Assembly: GCA_035547955.1 (NCBI GenBank)
Contig: DASZTR010000146.1
Location: 1 to 11,024, forward strand
From: Nitrososphaera sp035547955
GTDB lineage: Archaea; Thermoproteota; Nitrososphaeria; Nitrososphaerales; Nitrososphaeraceae
Direction of reading: 5' to 3'
Length of the DNA: 11,024 nucleotides
Under the pieces are notes generated by a model that worked only from the letters and a program-made list of their open reading frames with translations, was not told the DNA's origin and searched no databases. Position numbers and translations under genes: made by a program. This document shows positions 1 through 8,291 of the stretch, piece after piece. Numbering within the stretch: position 1 is the stretch's first letter; each line of letters opens with the position of its first letter.

Positions 1-187
1 CTTGCTGGAGTTGCTTTATTGTGGCTCCGCCTTTGCCTATAGCAAGGCCCATCTGGCCCTTGTTCACTACGAAAATAACGCGGTCCATCCTGTCGTCAAC
101 TATGCAGTCGCGCGCCGATGCGCTAGTCACGCTTCCAAAGAGCGAGATCAAGCGCAGCTCGTCAGAGGTCAGCTTTATTTCCGTCAT
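1..187 (-). CDS. nusA: Archaeal NusA-like transcription factor (KH domain), N-terminal part, cut by the window edge
   Basis: Translating the minus strand from the ATG at 187 gives about 62 residues beginning MTEIKLTSDELRLISLFGSV and running open off the left edge. It contains the KH-domain GxxG loop (GKGG, about residues 51-54) preceded by GLAI. Archaeal NusA proteins are short RNA-binding proteins made of two KH domains, without the S1 and polymerase-binding domains of bacterial NusA; they are thought to act in transcription elongation or termination. The gene follows rpl30e, the usual archaeal order (rpoH-rpoB-rpoA-rpl30e-nusA-rps12), so rps12 and rps7 probably lie beyond the edge. An in-frame ATG at 223 would add 12 residues (MEGSTREAHTEH). 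I prefer 187 because the family's conserved region starts right there and the extra residues look unconserved, but neither start has a strong ribosome-binding site. Confidence 0.88.
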   Translation of the reverse strand, partial: MTEIKLTSDELRLISLFGSVTSASARDCIVDDRMDRVIFVVNKGQMGLAIGKGGATIKQLQQ

Positions 188-260
188 ATGTTCAGTGTGC
201 GCCTCTCGTGTAGAGCCTTCCATCAGCAGACAAATACAATCTGACCACTGTCCCGAAGTT

Positions 261-269
261 CAATTTAAG
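261..269 (-). promoter_or_regulatory. Possible TATA box for nusA
   Basis: Read on the minus strand this is ACTTAAATT, a box A-like motif. A start about 25 bases downstream would fall near 238-242, leaving a leader of about 16 bases to the ATG at 223 or about 52 to the ATG at 187. The 130-170 base gap between rpl30e and nusA is far wider than any other gap in the cluster, which fits a separate promoter. The motif is imperfect, so this is an inference. Confidence 0.35.
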
Positions 270-304
270 TCTTGGCGCCCAGACATAGAACAAGAGCAGA
301 GTGA

Positions 305-358
305 ACGTTGAAGAAAATGAGAGGGAGACAAGAGATGGAAAGAAAATAAGAGGGAAAA
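305..358 (-). terminator. Pyrimidine/T-rich tract after rpl30e, probable transcription terminator
   Basis: Immediately after the rpl30e stop, the minus strand is almost purely T and C with several TTTT runs and no clear hairpin. Archaeal RNA polymerase terminates at T-rich tracts without needing a stem-loop. This may end or weaken the rpoH-rpoB-rpoA-rpl30e transcript before nusA. Read-through is possible. Confidence 0.4.
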
Positions 359-673
359 TCACTTGCCCTTTTTTTCTTCTTCAGCCATCACGGCCTTGAC
401 TTCGGCGTCGGTCGCGCCCTTGATGGCGATTGCAGAAACCCTGAAGGGCCTGTTGCAGAGCTTGCCCAGTTGCACCGAGTTTCCGTCAAACTCGTAGATG
501 GCAACACCGGCAGACTTGGTCTGCTCTTCCAGTTTTGCCTTGTCTGCAGCATCAAGCGACTTTGAAACAATCACTAATTTTGAGCTCTTGGCCGACTGGA
601 GGACTTCTTTCGCCCCGCTCTTGTACTTGTTGGCTGCTACAGCGTCTTTAATCACTTTTTCTATTGTTTTCAT
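359..673 (-). CDS. rpl30e: Ribosomal protein eL30 (L30e)
   Basis: This 104-residue protein has the L7Ae/L30e fold pattern: an N-terminal helix (IEKVIKDAVAANKYKSGAKE), a strand giving LVIVSKSLD, a helix, then VAIYEFDGNSVQLGKLCNRPFRV near residues 57-80 and an acidic/lysine-rich C-terminal tail. The length is normal for the archaeal family (about 100). L30e is a large-subunit ribosomal protein of archaea and eukaryotes, absent from bacteria. Its position after the RNA polymerase A gene is conserved across archaea. The ATG at 673 lies 5 bases after the rpoA stop, and its purine-rich ribosome-binding site (GAGGAG) is inside the last codons of rpoA, so the two are co-transcribed and probably translationally coupled. 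The TGA stop lies at 359-361. Confidence 0.95.
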   Translation of the reverse strand: MKTIEKVIKDAVAANKYKSGAKEVLQSAKSSKLVIVSKSLDAADKAKLEEQTKSAGVAIYEFDGNSVQLGKLCNRPFRVSAIAIKGATDAEVKAVMAEEEKKGK

Positions 674-678
674 ATTTC

Positions 679-3600
679 TTACTCCTCTTCTCCCTTATTG
701 CCTTCCTTGACCTTCATGTAAAGGTCAACCATACCGGTGCCGACAGGTACCGTGGCACCTACTATAACGTTTTCTGTCACGCCCCGCAAAGTCTCTACCT
801 GACCTTCGAGGGAGGCCCTTGCAATCGTCGGGACCGTGATTTCAAACGCCGCCCTCGCCAGCACCGAAGTCTTTGTGCCGGCAATGCCGTGTCTGCCTAT
901 CTGCTGGAGGTATCCCTTTGAAGTCATCAGGTCTGCGACCAGCATGATGTGGCGCACGTCCACTTCGAGACCTTGCTCTTCAAGCGTGTTTGTGATCTCT
1001 TTTACGAGTGCAGTCCTTGCCGCCTCGATGCCAAGCGTCTGCCATATCTCGTAAACGTTGTTGGTGGCAATCCTTGAAGTGTCCACGCCGTCGACTAGTA
1101 CGACCTTGGCAAGGTTAGAGCCGGCAGTCTGTATTACCCACTCTTCGTCCTGCTTGACGATGGTGACGCGCTCGATGTCCGGGACGCCCTTGACGCGGGT
1201 GTTCAGCAGTTTGTTCTTGAGCGTCAAAAGCGTCTGCGCGTCTGGCTCGTCGGGCACGGTGACCTTGATTGAGCGCTTGCTTTCGCTCATCTTGACCTCG
1301 TACTTTTTCTTGTTTCCCTCAAGCACGGCGTTCACCTCTTCAAGCGTGCACCCGCGCTCGGCAAGTTTGGCCTCGGAAAAGTAGAACGTGAGTACGCCGG
1401 AATAGTCTGTCTCGGATTTTTCGATGAGGTCGCCCACCTGGGTAAAGAGGATCTCACGCGCAACTTCGAGTGCCTTTTCGCGCGAGCCCCGGTGTGATTC
1501 ATCCAGGTAAATGTCCATTGTAGGCGTCACCGGCTTTTTGCGCGCGTCTACGAGTTCGATGAGCCTCGGCAGGCCGAGCGTGACGTTGCGTTCTTTTACG
1601 CCTGCAAAGTGGAACGTCCTAAGAGTCATCTGAGTACCCGGCTCGCCTATCGATTGCGCGGTGACGACCCCGATGGCCTCTCCGGGTTCGGCAAGCGCCC
1701 TGTCCGTCAGGTCAAGCACTTTTTTCATCACCTTTTCGACGCCTTCTCTGCTAAGCTTGTTGTCCAAGAGTGCCTTTTCCAGGTTGGCGCGTATCCTTGG
1801 ATTGAGGCTCGTGCCGTGCTCTTCGAGTATCTTCTTTATCGCCTCGTCGGTAGCCTTGCGGCCCTCGTCGACGATGGACTCGGCCTCGATGATCCTCGAA
1901 ATGTTAACCGCCTCACCGTGGTCGCTCTTTGCAGGATCTATACCGTCCTCGCCGTAAAGGTACTGGACGATGTTGCCGTGCGGATCTCTTACCGTCTGAT
2001 CGTATTCTATTTTCAAGTGCTCCAGCGCGTTGATGAGCCTCCTCTGCATGTAGCCAGACTGCTGCGTCCTGACTGCGGTATCCACGAGACCCTCCCGTCC
2101 GCCCATCGCGTGGAAAAAGAACTCCAGCGGGCTTAGACCGTCGCGGTAGTTCGACTTGACAAACCCGCGTGCATCAGGGCTGGTCTCGTTTGGCACATAG
2201 TGAGGCAGCGCGCGGTTGCGGTAGCCTTTCTGGATACGCTTGCCGCGGATTGACTGCTGTCCTAGCGCGGCCGTCATTTGGCCGATGTTGAGCGTCGACC
2301 CCCTTGCGCCGGTGGACGCCATGATTATCCCAGAGTTGTTATCAGGGAACGCCCTGTCTGCGGTCCTGCCTGCGCGGTCGCGGGCGCGGGACAGCTCGTT
2401 GACTACGTACAGTTCCAGCGCTTCTTCCGCCGACAGGCCCCTTGTGAGCGGGAGCGAGCCGTCATGGTACTGCTGTATCAGCTCGTGAACTTTGTCATAG
2501 GTCTTTTGGATGATGTCAAAGATTTCCTGCCTCGTCTCCGGCGACAGCCACAGATCCGAGTAACCGTACGTAAACCCGCGGTGTGTGATGTAAGTTTTTA
2601 GCATTATCAATATAGAGTCGAGGAACTTTCTTGCGACATCGGTGCCATAGTCTTTAGCTATCCTGTGCAGGACAGAGTCAGGCTCCTCCGCGCCAATCGA
2701 CGCTTTGTCGATTACGCCGGAGATGAGCTGGCCGTTCTTTATCACGACATCCTTTCCCTCTCCCTTGGCGGCCTTGTTCCACTTGCTGGTGATGACAAAA
2801 TTAAAGTCCTTTGGCAAGAAGAGCGAGAACAGCTGTCGTCCGCTGTACAGCTTTTGCCCATCCTTTGCGGTCACCGCCGGCTCTGGGAGTGGGCCCTTGT
2901 AGCCGCCGACAAGGGCCAAGTTCGCAAACTCGTCGCGTGTGAGCACCGTCTCGTCGCGAGTCAGCATAAAGGCGCCCGTGATGAAGTCGCGGATGCCGCC
3001 GATTATCGGACCTCCGTACCTTGGCGATATAAGCTGGTCCTGTACGCGCATCAAAAGCGTGGCTTCCGCACGCGCTTCTTCGCTCTGCGGGACGTGGAGG
3101 TTCATCTCGTCTCCGTCAAAGTCGGCGTTGTAAGGAGGGCAGACAGCAGGATGCAACCGGAACGTGCGGTACGGGAGCACCACTACGGAATGAGCCATTA
3201 TGGACATCCTGTGAAGAGATGGCTGCCTGTTAAAGATGACGATGTCGCCGTCTGACAGGTGACGCTCAACGACGTAGCCGGGCGCAAGCGAGTCAGCTAT
3301 CGTCTTTCTGTCCGTGACGTAGTCGAGCCTTATCTTGACGCCGTCCGGCCTGATGATGTAGTTTGCGCCGGGGTACGTGTTGGGGCCGTTTGTCACGAGC
3401 GCCTTGAGCTTTTCAAGGTTCCACTGCGACACGGTCTCCGGTATAGTCAGCTTCTTTGCTACGTCGGTAGGGACGCCCACGTTTGATATAGTGAGGTTTG
3501 GGTCCGGCGAGATGACGGTCCTGCTGGAAAAGTCGACGCGCTTGCCGGAGAGCGAGCCACGGAAGCGGCCTTCCTTCCCCTTCAGCCTCTGCGTCAGCGT

Positions 3601-4497
3601 TTTCAGCGGCCTGCCCGACCTGTGGTGTGCCTGCGGTATGCCGGACACTTCGTTGTCAAAGTACGTAGTCACATGATATTGCAAGAGGTCTACAAGATCC
3701 TGCACGATGAGAGGAGGCGTGCCGGCTTCCTTGCTCTCCTTGAGGCGCTGGTTGACACGTATGATGTCTACCAGCTTGTGCGTCAAGTCGTCCTCGGACC
3801 TGATGCCAGTCTCAAGGATGATAGATGGCCTCACGGTCACAGGCGGCACAGGGAGCACCTGCAGCACGAACCACTCGGGCCTTGCTGTGGTCGGGTCGTA
3901 CCCGAGCAGCATCAGGTCTTCGTCCGGCACGTGGCTTAAGCGCTCACGGATAGTGATCGGGAGCAGCCTGTTCTCACCTACCTCCGTCCTTTCCACAAAT
4001 ATCGTCGGCTTTGTGAATATCAGGTCATATTGTTCCTTTCCGCAGTGCGGACACGACTTAACCTTCTTGGCCTTTTCGATGATCTCGTCGCGGATGTTTT
4101 CAAGCGTGATTACTGCGTAGGGTGCCTTGCTCTCACGTACTGCCTTGTAACGAGCCAGCTCTTCAGGGTCGAGCTTTATCCGGTTGCACGACCTGCACGT
4201 AGTTAGAAGCAGTTTGTGCACATCGTCTACAAAGGCGATGTGCAGTACGGGTTCAGCAAGCTCGATGTGCCCAAAGTGCCCGGGGCACTTGGCAGAGGTG
4301 CTGCCACACGTGGCGCACTTCTGTCCCGGCTCCAGAGTTCCTAACCGGTTGTCCATCAGACCACCTTGCACGGGCATCCCGTCCTCGTCGTACGTCTCTG
4401 GAGCAGTGACCTCTGCTACAGAGAATTTGCGCACTTCAGTCGGCGACCAGACGCTAAACTTGATTCCACCTAGAATCTTGGCTGATTCTTCCATCAT
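679..4497 (-). CDS. rpoA: DNA-directed RNA polymerase subunit A, unsplit (A' and A'' in one chain)
   Basis: From the ATG at 4497 this is 1272 residues, the largest catalytic subunit, homologous to bacterial beta' and eukaryotic RPB1. Visible landmarks are the clamp zinc site C61, C64, C71, H74; a second zinc set C101, C104, C149, C152; the magnesium-binding NADFDGDE with D459, D461, D463; the bridge-helix region around 789-820 (FFFHAMGGREG); and the trigger loop around 936-966 (AIGVVTAQSIGEPGTQ). In most archaea A' and A'' are separate genes, split near what is here residue 860-890. Here the frame runs through without a break, as known for Thaumarchaeota. Start choice: the frame stays open upstream to an ATG at 4653, but those 52 extra residues overlap rpoB, are low complexity and precede the conserved start. 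The ATG at 4497 has GGAGGAGG at 4509-4516, 11 bases upstream. A second ATG at 4494 is also possible. Confidence 0.97.
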   Translation of the reverse strand: MMEESAKILGGIKFSVWSPTEVRKFSVAEVTAPETYDEDGMPVQGGLMDNRLGTLEPGQKCATCGSTSAKCPGHFGHIELAEPVLHIAFVDDVHKLLLTTCRSCNRIKLDPEELARYKAVRESKAPYAVITLENIRDEIIEKAKKVKSCPHCGKEQYDLIFTKPTIFVERTEVGENRLLPITIRERLSHVPDEDLMLLGYDPTTARPEWFVLQVLPVPPVTVRPSIILETGIRSEDDLTHKLVDIIRVNQRLKESKEAGTPPLIVQDLVDLLQYHVTTYFDNEVSGIPQAHHRSGRPLKTLTQRLKGKEGRFRGSLSGKRVDFSSRTVISPDPNLTISNVGVPTDVAKKLTIPETVSQWNLEKLKALVTNGPNTYPGANYIIRPDGVKIRLDYVTDRKTIADSLAPGYVVERHLSDGDIVIFNRQPSLHRMSIMAHSVVVLPYRTFRLHPAVCPPYNADFDGDEMNLHVPQSEEARAEATLLMRVQDQLISPRYGGPIIGGIRDFITGAFMLTRDETVLTRDEFANLALVGGYKGPLPEPAVTAKDGQKLYSGRQLFSLFLPKDFNFVITSKWNKAAKGEGKDVVIKNGQLISGVIDKASIGAEEPDSVLHRIAKDYGTDVARKFLDSILIMLKTYITHRGFTYGYSDLWLSPETRQEIFDIIQKTYDKVHELIQQYHDGSLPLTRGLSAEEALELYVVNELSRARDRAGRTADRAFPDNNSGIIMASTGARGSTLNIGQMTAALGQQSIRGKRIQKGYRNRALPHYVPNETSPDARGFVKSNYRDGLSPLEFFFHAMGGREGLVDTAVRTQQSGYMQRRLINALEHLKIEYDQTVRDPHGNIVQYLYGEDGIDPAKSDHGEAVNISRIIEAESIVDEGRKATDEAIKKILEEHGTSLNPRIRANLEKALLDNKLSREGVEKVMKKVLDLTDRALAEPGEAIGVVTAQSIGEPGTQMTLRTFHFAGVKERNVTLGLPRLIELVDARKKPVTPTMDIYLDESHRGSREKALEVAREILFTQVGDLIEKSETDYSGVLTFYFSEAKLAERGCTLEEVNAVLEGNKKKYEVKMSESKRSIKVTVPDEPDAQTLLTLKNKLLNTRVKGVPDIERVTIVKQDEEWVIQTAGSNLAKVVLVDGVDTSRIATNNVYEIWQTLGIEAARTALVKEITNTLEEQGLEVDVRHIMLVADLMTSKGYLQQIGRHGIAGTKTSVLARAAFEITVPTIARASLEGQVETLRGVTENVIVGATVPVGTGMVDLYMKVKEGNKGEEE

Positions 4498-4508
4498 TGT
4501 GATTTTCT

Positions 4509-4516
4509 CCTCCTCC
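4509..4516 (-). promoter_or_regulatory. Ribosome-binding site that fixes the rpoA start
   Basis: GGAGGAGG on the minus strand, 11 bases before the ATG at 4497 and inside the 38-base gap after the rpoB stop. It is a near-perfect Shine-Dalgarno match. It supports the 1272-residue protein over the 1324-residue reading. Confidence 0.75.
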
Positions 4517-4535
4517 CGATCTCCCTCTTTTTCTC

Positions 4536-7500
4536 CTAAACCTTCTCCTTGGCTATCAACCGAGGAGCGACGTTGAGGCTCATCATCTCCTGCAGGAGGA
4601 GCTTGAACGCGTACGCGATTACGACAGATGAGATCTTGGCCTTTTCTCCGCACACGCGGCAGACGTACCTGCGCTGCTTGACGTCATAGTATGCAAGCAA
4701 TCCGCACCTTTCGCAGACGTTGACCTCAGCCTTGTCCGACTCTTCGAGCAGACGGTCTTTGAGCATCATGGACGCGCCGTATGCAATAAGGCAGTCGCGC
4801 TCCATCTCTCCGAACCTGAGGCCGCCGCCGCGGGCGCGGCCTTCCGTAGGCTGCTTTGTCAGCATCTGCACCTGACCGCGCGCGCGGCTGTGGATCTTGT
4901 CTGCTACCATGTGGTGCAATTTTTGGTAGTATACGACGCCAACATAGACGTCTGCAGGGAAGCGCCTGCCAGTCCTGCCGTCGTACATCACTTCCTTGCC
5001 CGTATACTTGAAGCCGTACTGCTCCATTGCGCCCTTGAGGTCGTCCAGCTTCTCGCCAAGGAACGCCGAACCGTCTGCGATTTTCCCGCGAAGTGAAGCG
5101 GCTTTGCCGCCAAGCGACTCCATGAACATGCCAACAGTCATCCTTGAAGGGAACGCGTGCGGGTTAATCATAACGTCGGGCACGAGGCCGTCCTCCGTGT
5201 AAGGCACGTCTTCCTGGTTGACCAGCATGCCGACGACGCCCTTTTGGCCGTGCCTAGAGGCAAACTTGTCGCCAATCTCTGGGATACGCATGTCACGGAC
5301 TCTGATCTTGTACATCTTGCCACCTTCCACCGACTGGGTGATAATGACGGTGTCGACGACACCGTTTTCAGATGGTCTGACGCCGACAGAAGTGTCGCGC
5401 CTGTATGGGCCCTTGACCTCGAACTCTTTGTACTCCTCCATGAACCTTGGAGGAGATGTTCTTCCGATCAGGATGTCGCCGCCGTTGACTACCGCTTCGT
5501 GCATGATGGCGCCGTCTGCTTCAAGTAGGCGGTAAGCCTTTTCGCCCCTGTAGCCCCGGATGTTGGCGTCGGCCTGCGGAAGCTCAAACGTGTCTTTCAT
5601 GCCGCCTGGATATTGTTTCGCTTCTGCTTCATATATCCTGTAAAAGAATGTCCTTCCAAGCCCGCGGTCGACTGACGACTTGTTGAACACAACCGCGTCC
5701 TCAATGTTATAGCCTTCAAAAGGCAGCACGGCAACTACGCAGTTCTGACCCGTCGGGCGGTCTTCAAGCCCAAGCAGGTTTATCGCCTTTGTAGAGACTA
5801 CAGGTATCTGCGGGTAGAGCATGAAGTGCTGGCGCACGTAGGTGCTCGCATTCATGAGCGGCGTCGAAAAGCCGAGTGATTGTTTGGCCATCGCGCTCTC
5901 GTACGTGTTCCTTGGAGACTGGTTGTGCTCAGGGTATGGGATGATCGAGGCGCCGACTCCGAGTATTGCAGATGGGAATATCTCCAGATGAGTGTGCTTA
6001 CCTGCCTCTACTTTCTTTGGCTCCATAGCCACGTACGAGTTTTCCTCCTCATTTGCGTCGACCAGCTCGATGACTCCCATGTAGAGCAAGTCCATCCACG
6101 ACAGGAACTTCTTAGACACCTTTTCGATTATCTCCAATGTGACTAGGGGCTTGCCGTCCTTTAGCACGACCAGAGGGCGCATGACCCTGCCGGCGTTGCA
6201 GCTTATGTACAACCTCTTTGTCGCGTTCTCGTTCTGCGAGCTGTAGAGGTAGATGCCAACGTGCGGGTGTATCTTGCCCGACCGTCTCATGCTCCTAAGG
6301 GTCTCGGCAAGGTTGTCGCCCTTTTCCACGTAGCCTATGAGCCTGCCGTCGACAAACACCCTTGTTCCACCGGCGCGCAGCTTCTCGTTTGCCTCGTCCA
6401 CATTCTGGACTCCAAGTTCGTAGAGTTTCTCCGTGACTTCGGCGGAGAGCACGTTTACGGAAATGATTGCAGAAAGCGCGAGGTTCTTGACCAGCCCGCA
6501 GTTAGAGCCTTCAGGGGTCTCTGCTGGGCATATCCTGCCAAAGTGCGTCGCATGAAGGTCGCGGGCCTCAAAGTTTGGCTGGCTCCTTGACAATGGAGAC
6601 TGTATCCTCCGCAGGTGGCTGATTGTGGACATGTAGTTTGTCCTGTCGAGCAACTGCGTCACGCCGACGCGGCCCCTGCCCCAGTTGCCAGTTGCAATTG
6701 CGTTATTCAGTTTGTCAGAGACGATGCCTGGTCTTACTGCGGCTGCGACTGCGTTTATGCCGCGTTTTTGGCCGGAGCGCTCTAGCTGATATTTCATGTC
6801 GCGGATGAGGTTGCGGAATGCGGTGCGGAACAGGTCTGCGAGCATCTGGCCTGCGAATTTTATGACCTTGTTGCCATAATGGTCCTTGTCGTCGGGCTCT
6901 ATCCAGCCAAGCTTTAGTTCGATGAGCTTGCTTGCAGCCTCGCCCAAGAATAATGCCTTTTCGTGCCGGTTCTCAGGGTTCTTACCGATGTGAGGCAGGA
7001 GCCCCCAGTCGAGCAGGGTCTCGGCGCGCTTTATCTGGAACTCTTCAAGCATGCCTGGCGCAATCCTCTTTGAAATGTAGACGATTGCGTCACGGCTAGA
7101 TGCCACGTCGCCGGCTTTTTCAAACGAAGGTTCTAGTTCGTCCTGTATCAGCTCGCTTAGCGAGACAGAGTCGGCGATGTCCTTATCTGCTTCCAAGCCA
7201 AGCGCCCGGATGAGCGTTATGAGCGGTATGTCGACAGGCGAGCCGGGTATCTTTGTCACAATCGAGCCGTCGAGGCGCATGATGAGCTCGAGTTTTGCCC
7301 TGTAACCGACTATTGATGAATACACCTTGGCCTTATACAAGAGCGTGCCAGTAGTCTCTTCGGTGTCGACGATTATCTTGTTGTACGACAAGTCTTCTAA
7401 TCCCACTATGACGCGCTCTGAGCCATTTATCACAAAGTATCCTCCAGGGTCGCGAGGGTCTTCGCCGTACTCGACCAGCTTTACTTCCGGCAAGTTGTGC

Positions 7501-7889
7501 AGTATGCATGTGTTAGACTTTACCATTACCGGCATGTCTCCGATGTGGATAAAACGTGATTCGAGTATCTTTCCGTCCTCGACGACTGAGCATTCCAGCA
7601 TTATAGGCGAGGCGTATGTCAAGTTGCGCAGGCGCGCCTCCATCGGGGCGACGTGTGTGATAGAGCCGTCAAGCTCCATGATTCTAGGCTGCTGTAGTTT
7701 TACCTTGCCGAGTTTTATCTTGTAAGGGTATTCGGCGGTCTCGATTTCAATCTCACCCACTTCGTCGATAATGCTCTGGAGCCCGCGCTCCATGAACTCG
7801 TTATAAGAGTTCAGGTGCTGGCGCGCGACTCCCTCCCTTCTTAAAATGTCATTAATAATCGGCCACATTTCGATAGAATTCTCTATCAT
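4536..7889 (-). CDS. rpoB: DNA-directed RNA polymerase subunit B, unsplit
   Basis: This 1117-residue protein is the second-largest RNA polymerase subunit (bacterial beta, eukaryotic RPB2). It shows the conserved stretch around 447-470 (HFGRICPAETPEGSNCGLV), PYPEHNQSPRN near 651-661, GYNIEDAV near 726-733, the GDKFASRHGQKG active-site loop at 873-884 with its lysines, and a C-terminal zinc site C1059, C1062, C1077, C1080. Full length in one chain separates it from methanogens and haloarchaea, where B is split into B'' and B'. The ATG at 7889 lies 9 bases after the rpoH stop. A GGGTGAG ribosome-binding site at 7898-7904 overlaps the rpoH TGA, so translational coupling is likely. The next in-frame ATG is codon 8. 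The TAG stop is 38 bases before rpoA. Confidence 0.97.
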   Translation of the reverse strand: MIENSIEMWPIINDILRREGVARQHLNSYNEFMERGLQSIIDEVGEIEIETAEYPYKIKLGKVKLQQPRIMELDGSITHVAPMEARLRNLTYASPIMLECSVVEDGKILESRFIHIGDMPVMVKSNTCILHNLPEVKLVEYGEDPRDPGGYFVINGSERVIVGLEDLSYNKIIVDTEETTGTLLYKAKVYSSIVGYRAKLELIMRLDGSIVTKIPGSPVDIPLITLIRALGLEADKDIADSVSLSELIQDELEPSFEKAGDVASSRDAIVYISKRIAPGMLEEFQIKRAETLLDWGLLPHIGKNPENRHEKALFLGEAASKLIELKLGWIEPDDKDHYGNKVIKFAGQMLADLFRTAFRNLIRDMKYQLERSGQKRGINAVAAAVRPGIVSDKLNNAIATGNWGRGRVGVTQLLDRTNYMSTISHLRRIQSPLSRSQPNFEARDLHATHFGRICPAETPEGSNCGLVKNLALSAIISVNVLSAEVTEKLYELGVQNVDEANEKLRAGGTRVFVDGRLIGYVEKGDNLAETLRSMRRSGKIHPHVGIYLYSSQNENATKRLYISCNAGRVMRPLVVLKDGKPLVTLEIIEKVSKKFLSWMDLLYMGVIELVDANEEENSYVAMEPKKVEAGKHTHLEIFPSAILGVGASIIPYPEHNQSPRNTYESAMAKQSLGFSTPLMNASTYVRQHFMLYPQIPVVSTKAINLLGLEDRPTGQNCVVAVLPFEGYNIEDAVVFNKSSVDRGLGRTFFYRIYEAEAKQYPGGMKDTFELPQADANIRGYRGEKAYRLLEADGAIMHEAVVNGGDILIGRTSPPRFMEEYKEFEVKGPYRRDTSVGVRPSENGVVDTVIITQSVEGGKMYKIRVRDMRIPEIGDKFASRHGQKGVVGMLVNQEDVPYTEDGLVPDVMINPHAFPSRMTVGMFMESLGGKAASLRGKIADGSAFLGEKLDDLKGAMEQYGFKYTGKEVMYDGRTGRRFPADVYVGVVYYQKLHHMVADKIHSRARGQVQMLTKQPTEGRARGGGLRFGEMERDCLIAYGASMMLKDRLLEESDKAEVNVCERCGLLAYYDVKQRRYVCRVCGEKAKISSVVIAYAFKLLLQEMMSLNVAPRLIAKEKV

Positions 7890-7898
7890 ATAGAGTAC

Positions 7899-8147
7899 TC
7901 ACCCTTCCACCACGTAGCGGTAATATACACTTTCACCCGCAGTCGGACTCTTTCTCGTGATCTTGATAATGTCGCCAGGCCTCACGTCCAAGTCTTCAAT
8001 AGCTTTGTCGCTCATCAAGATGTAAGGGAGCTGGCCTGGCTTGGCGTTGTACTTTTTCAACACTTCCTCAGCCTCGGCCTTGGGGATGATCTCGTGCTTT
8101 GGCTGGTACATGTGGTTGGTTATCTTGACTACTTTCTTTTCAGACAA
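7899..8147 (-). CDS. rpoH: DNA-directed RNA polymerase subunit H (RPB5 C-terminal homologue)
   Basis: RpoH is a small archaeal subunit equivalent to the C-terminal domain of eukaryotic RPB5 and sits at the lower jaw of the polymerase. The core is clear: YQPKHEIIPKAEAEEVLKKY, then LPYILMSDKAIEDLDVRPGD and IIKITRKS, ending SVYYRYVVEG. The start is not an ATG. An in-frame TTG at 8147 is preceded by a perfect AGGAGGT at 8159-8165 with 11 bases between, giving 82 residues starting MSEKKVVKITNH, close to the usual family length. A longer reading from a TTG at 8195 (98 residues) has no ribosome-binding site and would encode the AGGAGGT as Arg-Arg. An internal ATG at 8111 lacks a site too. It is the first gene of the rpoH-rpoB-rpoA-rpl30e operon, which fits all archaea. 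Confidence 0.93.
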   Translation of the reverse strand: MSEKKVVKITNHMYQPKHEIIPKAEAEEVLKKYNAKPGQLPYILMSDKAIEDLDVRPGDIIKITRKSPTAGESVYYRYVVEG

Positions 8148-8158
8148 TGGGTGGCGCG

Positions 8159-8165
8159 ACCTCCT
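8159..8165 (-). promoter_or_regulatory. Ribosome-binding site deciding the rpoH start
   Basis: A perfect AGGAGGT on the minus strand, 11 bases before the TTG at 8147. It argues that translation of rpoH begins at 8147, not at the upstream TTG at 8195. Confidence 0.7.
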
Positions 8166-8231
8166 CTTCTGCGGACAACAATAGCTTTTGCTCAAGAGAA
8201 AACATCAAAGTCAAATTGTTGAATAAAAAAA

Positions 8232-8244
8232 TAGTATATATAAG
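8232..8244 (-). promoter_or_regulatory. TATA-box promoter of the RNA polymerase operon
   Basis: The minus strand reads CTTATATATACTA, a strong archaeal box A. Transcription would start about 25 bases downstream, near 8210-8216, in an A/T-rich stretch, leaving a leader of roughly 65 bases before the rpoH TTG. It is the best TATA match upstream of the cluster. Confidence 0.7.
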
Positions 8245-8291
8245 TATTGTGAATTTTTGATTCAAAAGCAGATTTTATTTGGAAAATTGAG

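Noticed and set aside
1609..2136. Long plus-strand open frame (175 residues) opposite rpoA
   Set aside because: It is antisense to conserved RpoA coding sequence, including the bridge-helix region; it has no promoter or ribosome-binding site. It is an effect of high G+C codon use.
2665..3255. Plus-strand open frame (196 residues) opposite rpoA
   Set aside because: It lies entirely over the conserved catalytic region of RpoA on the other strand and has no recognisable domain.
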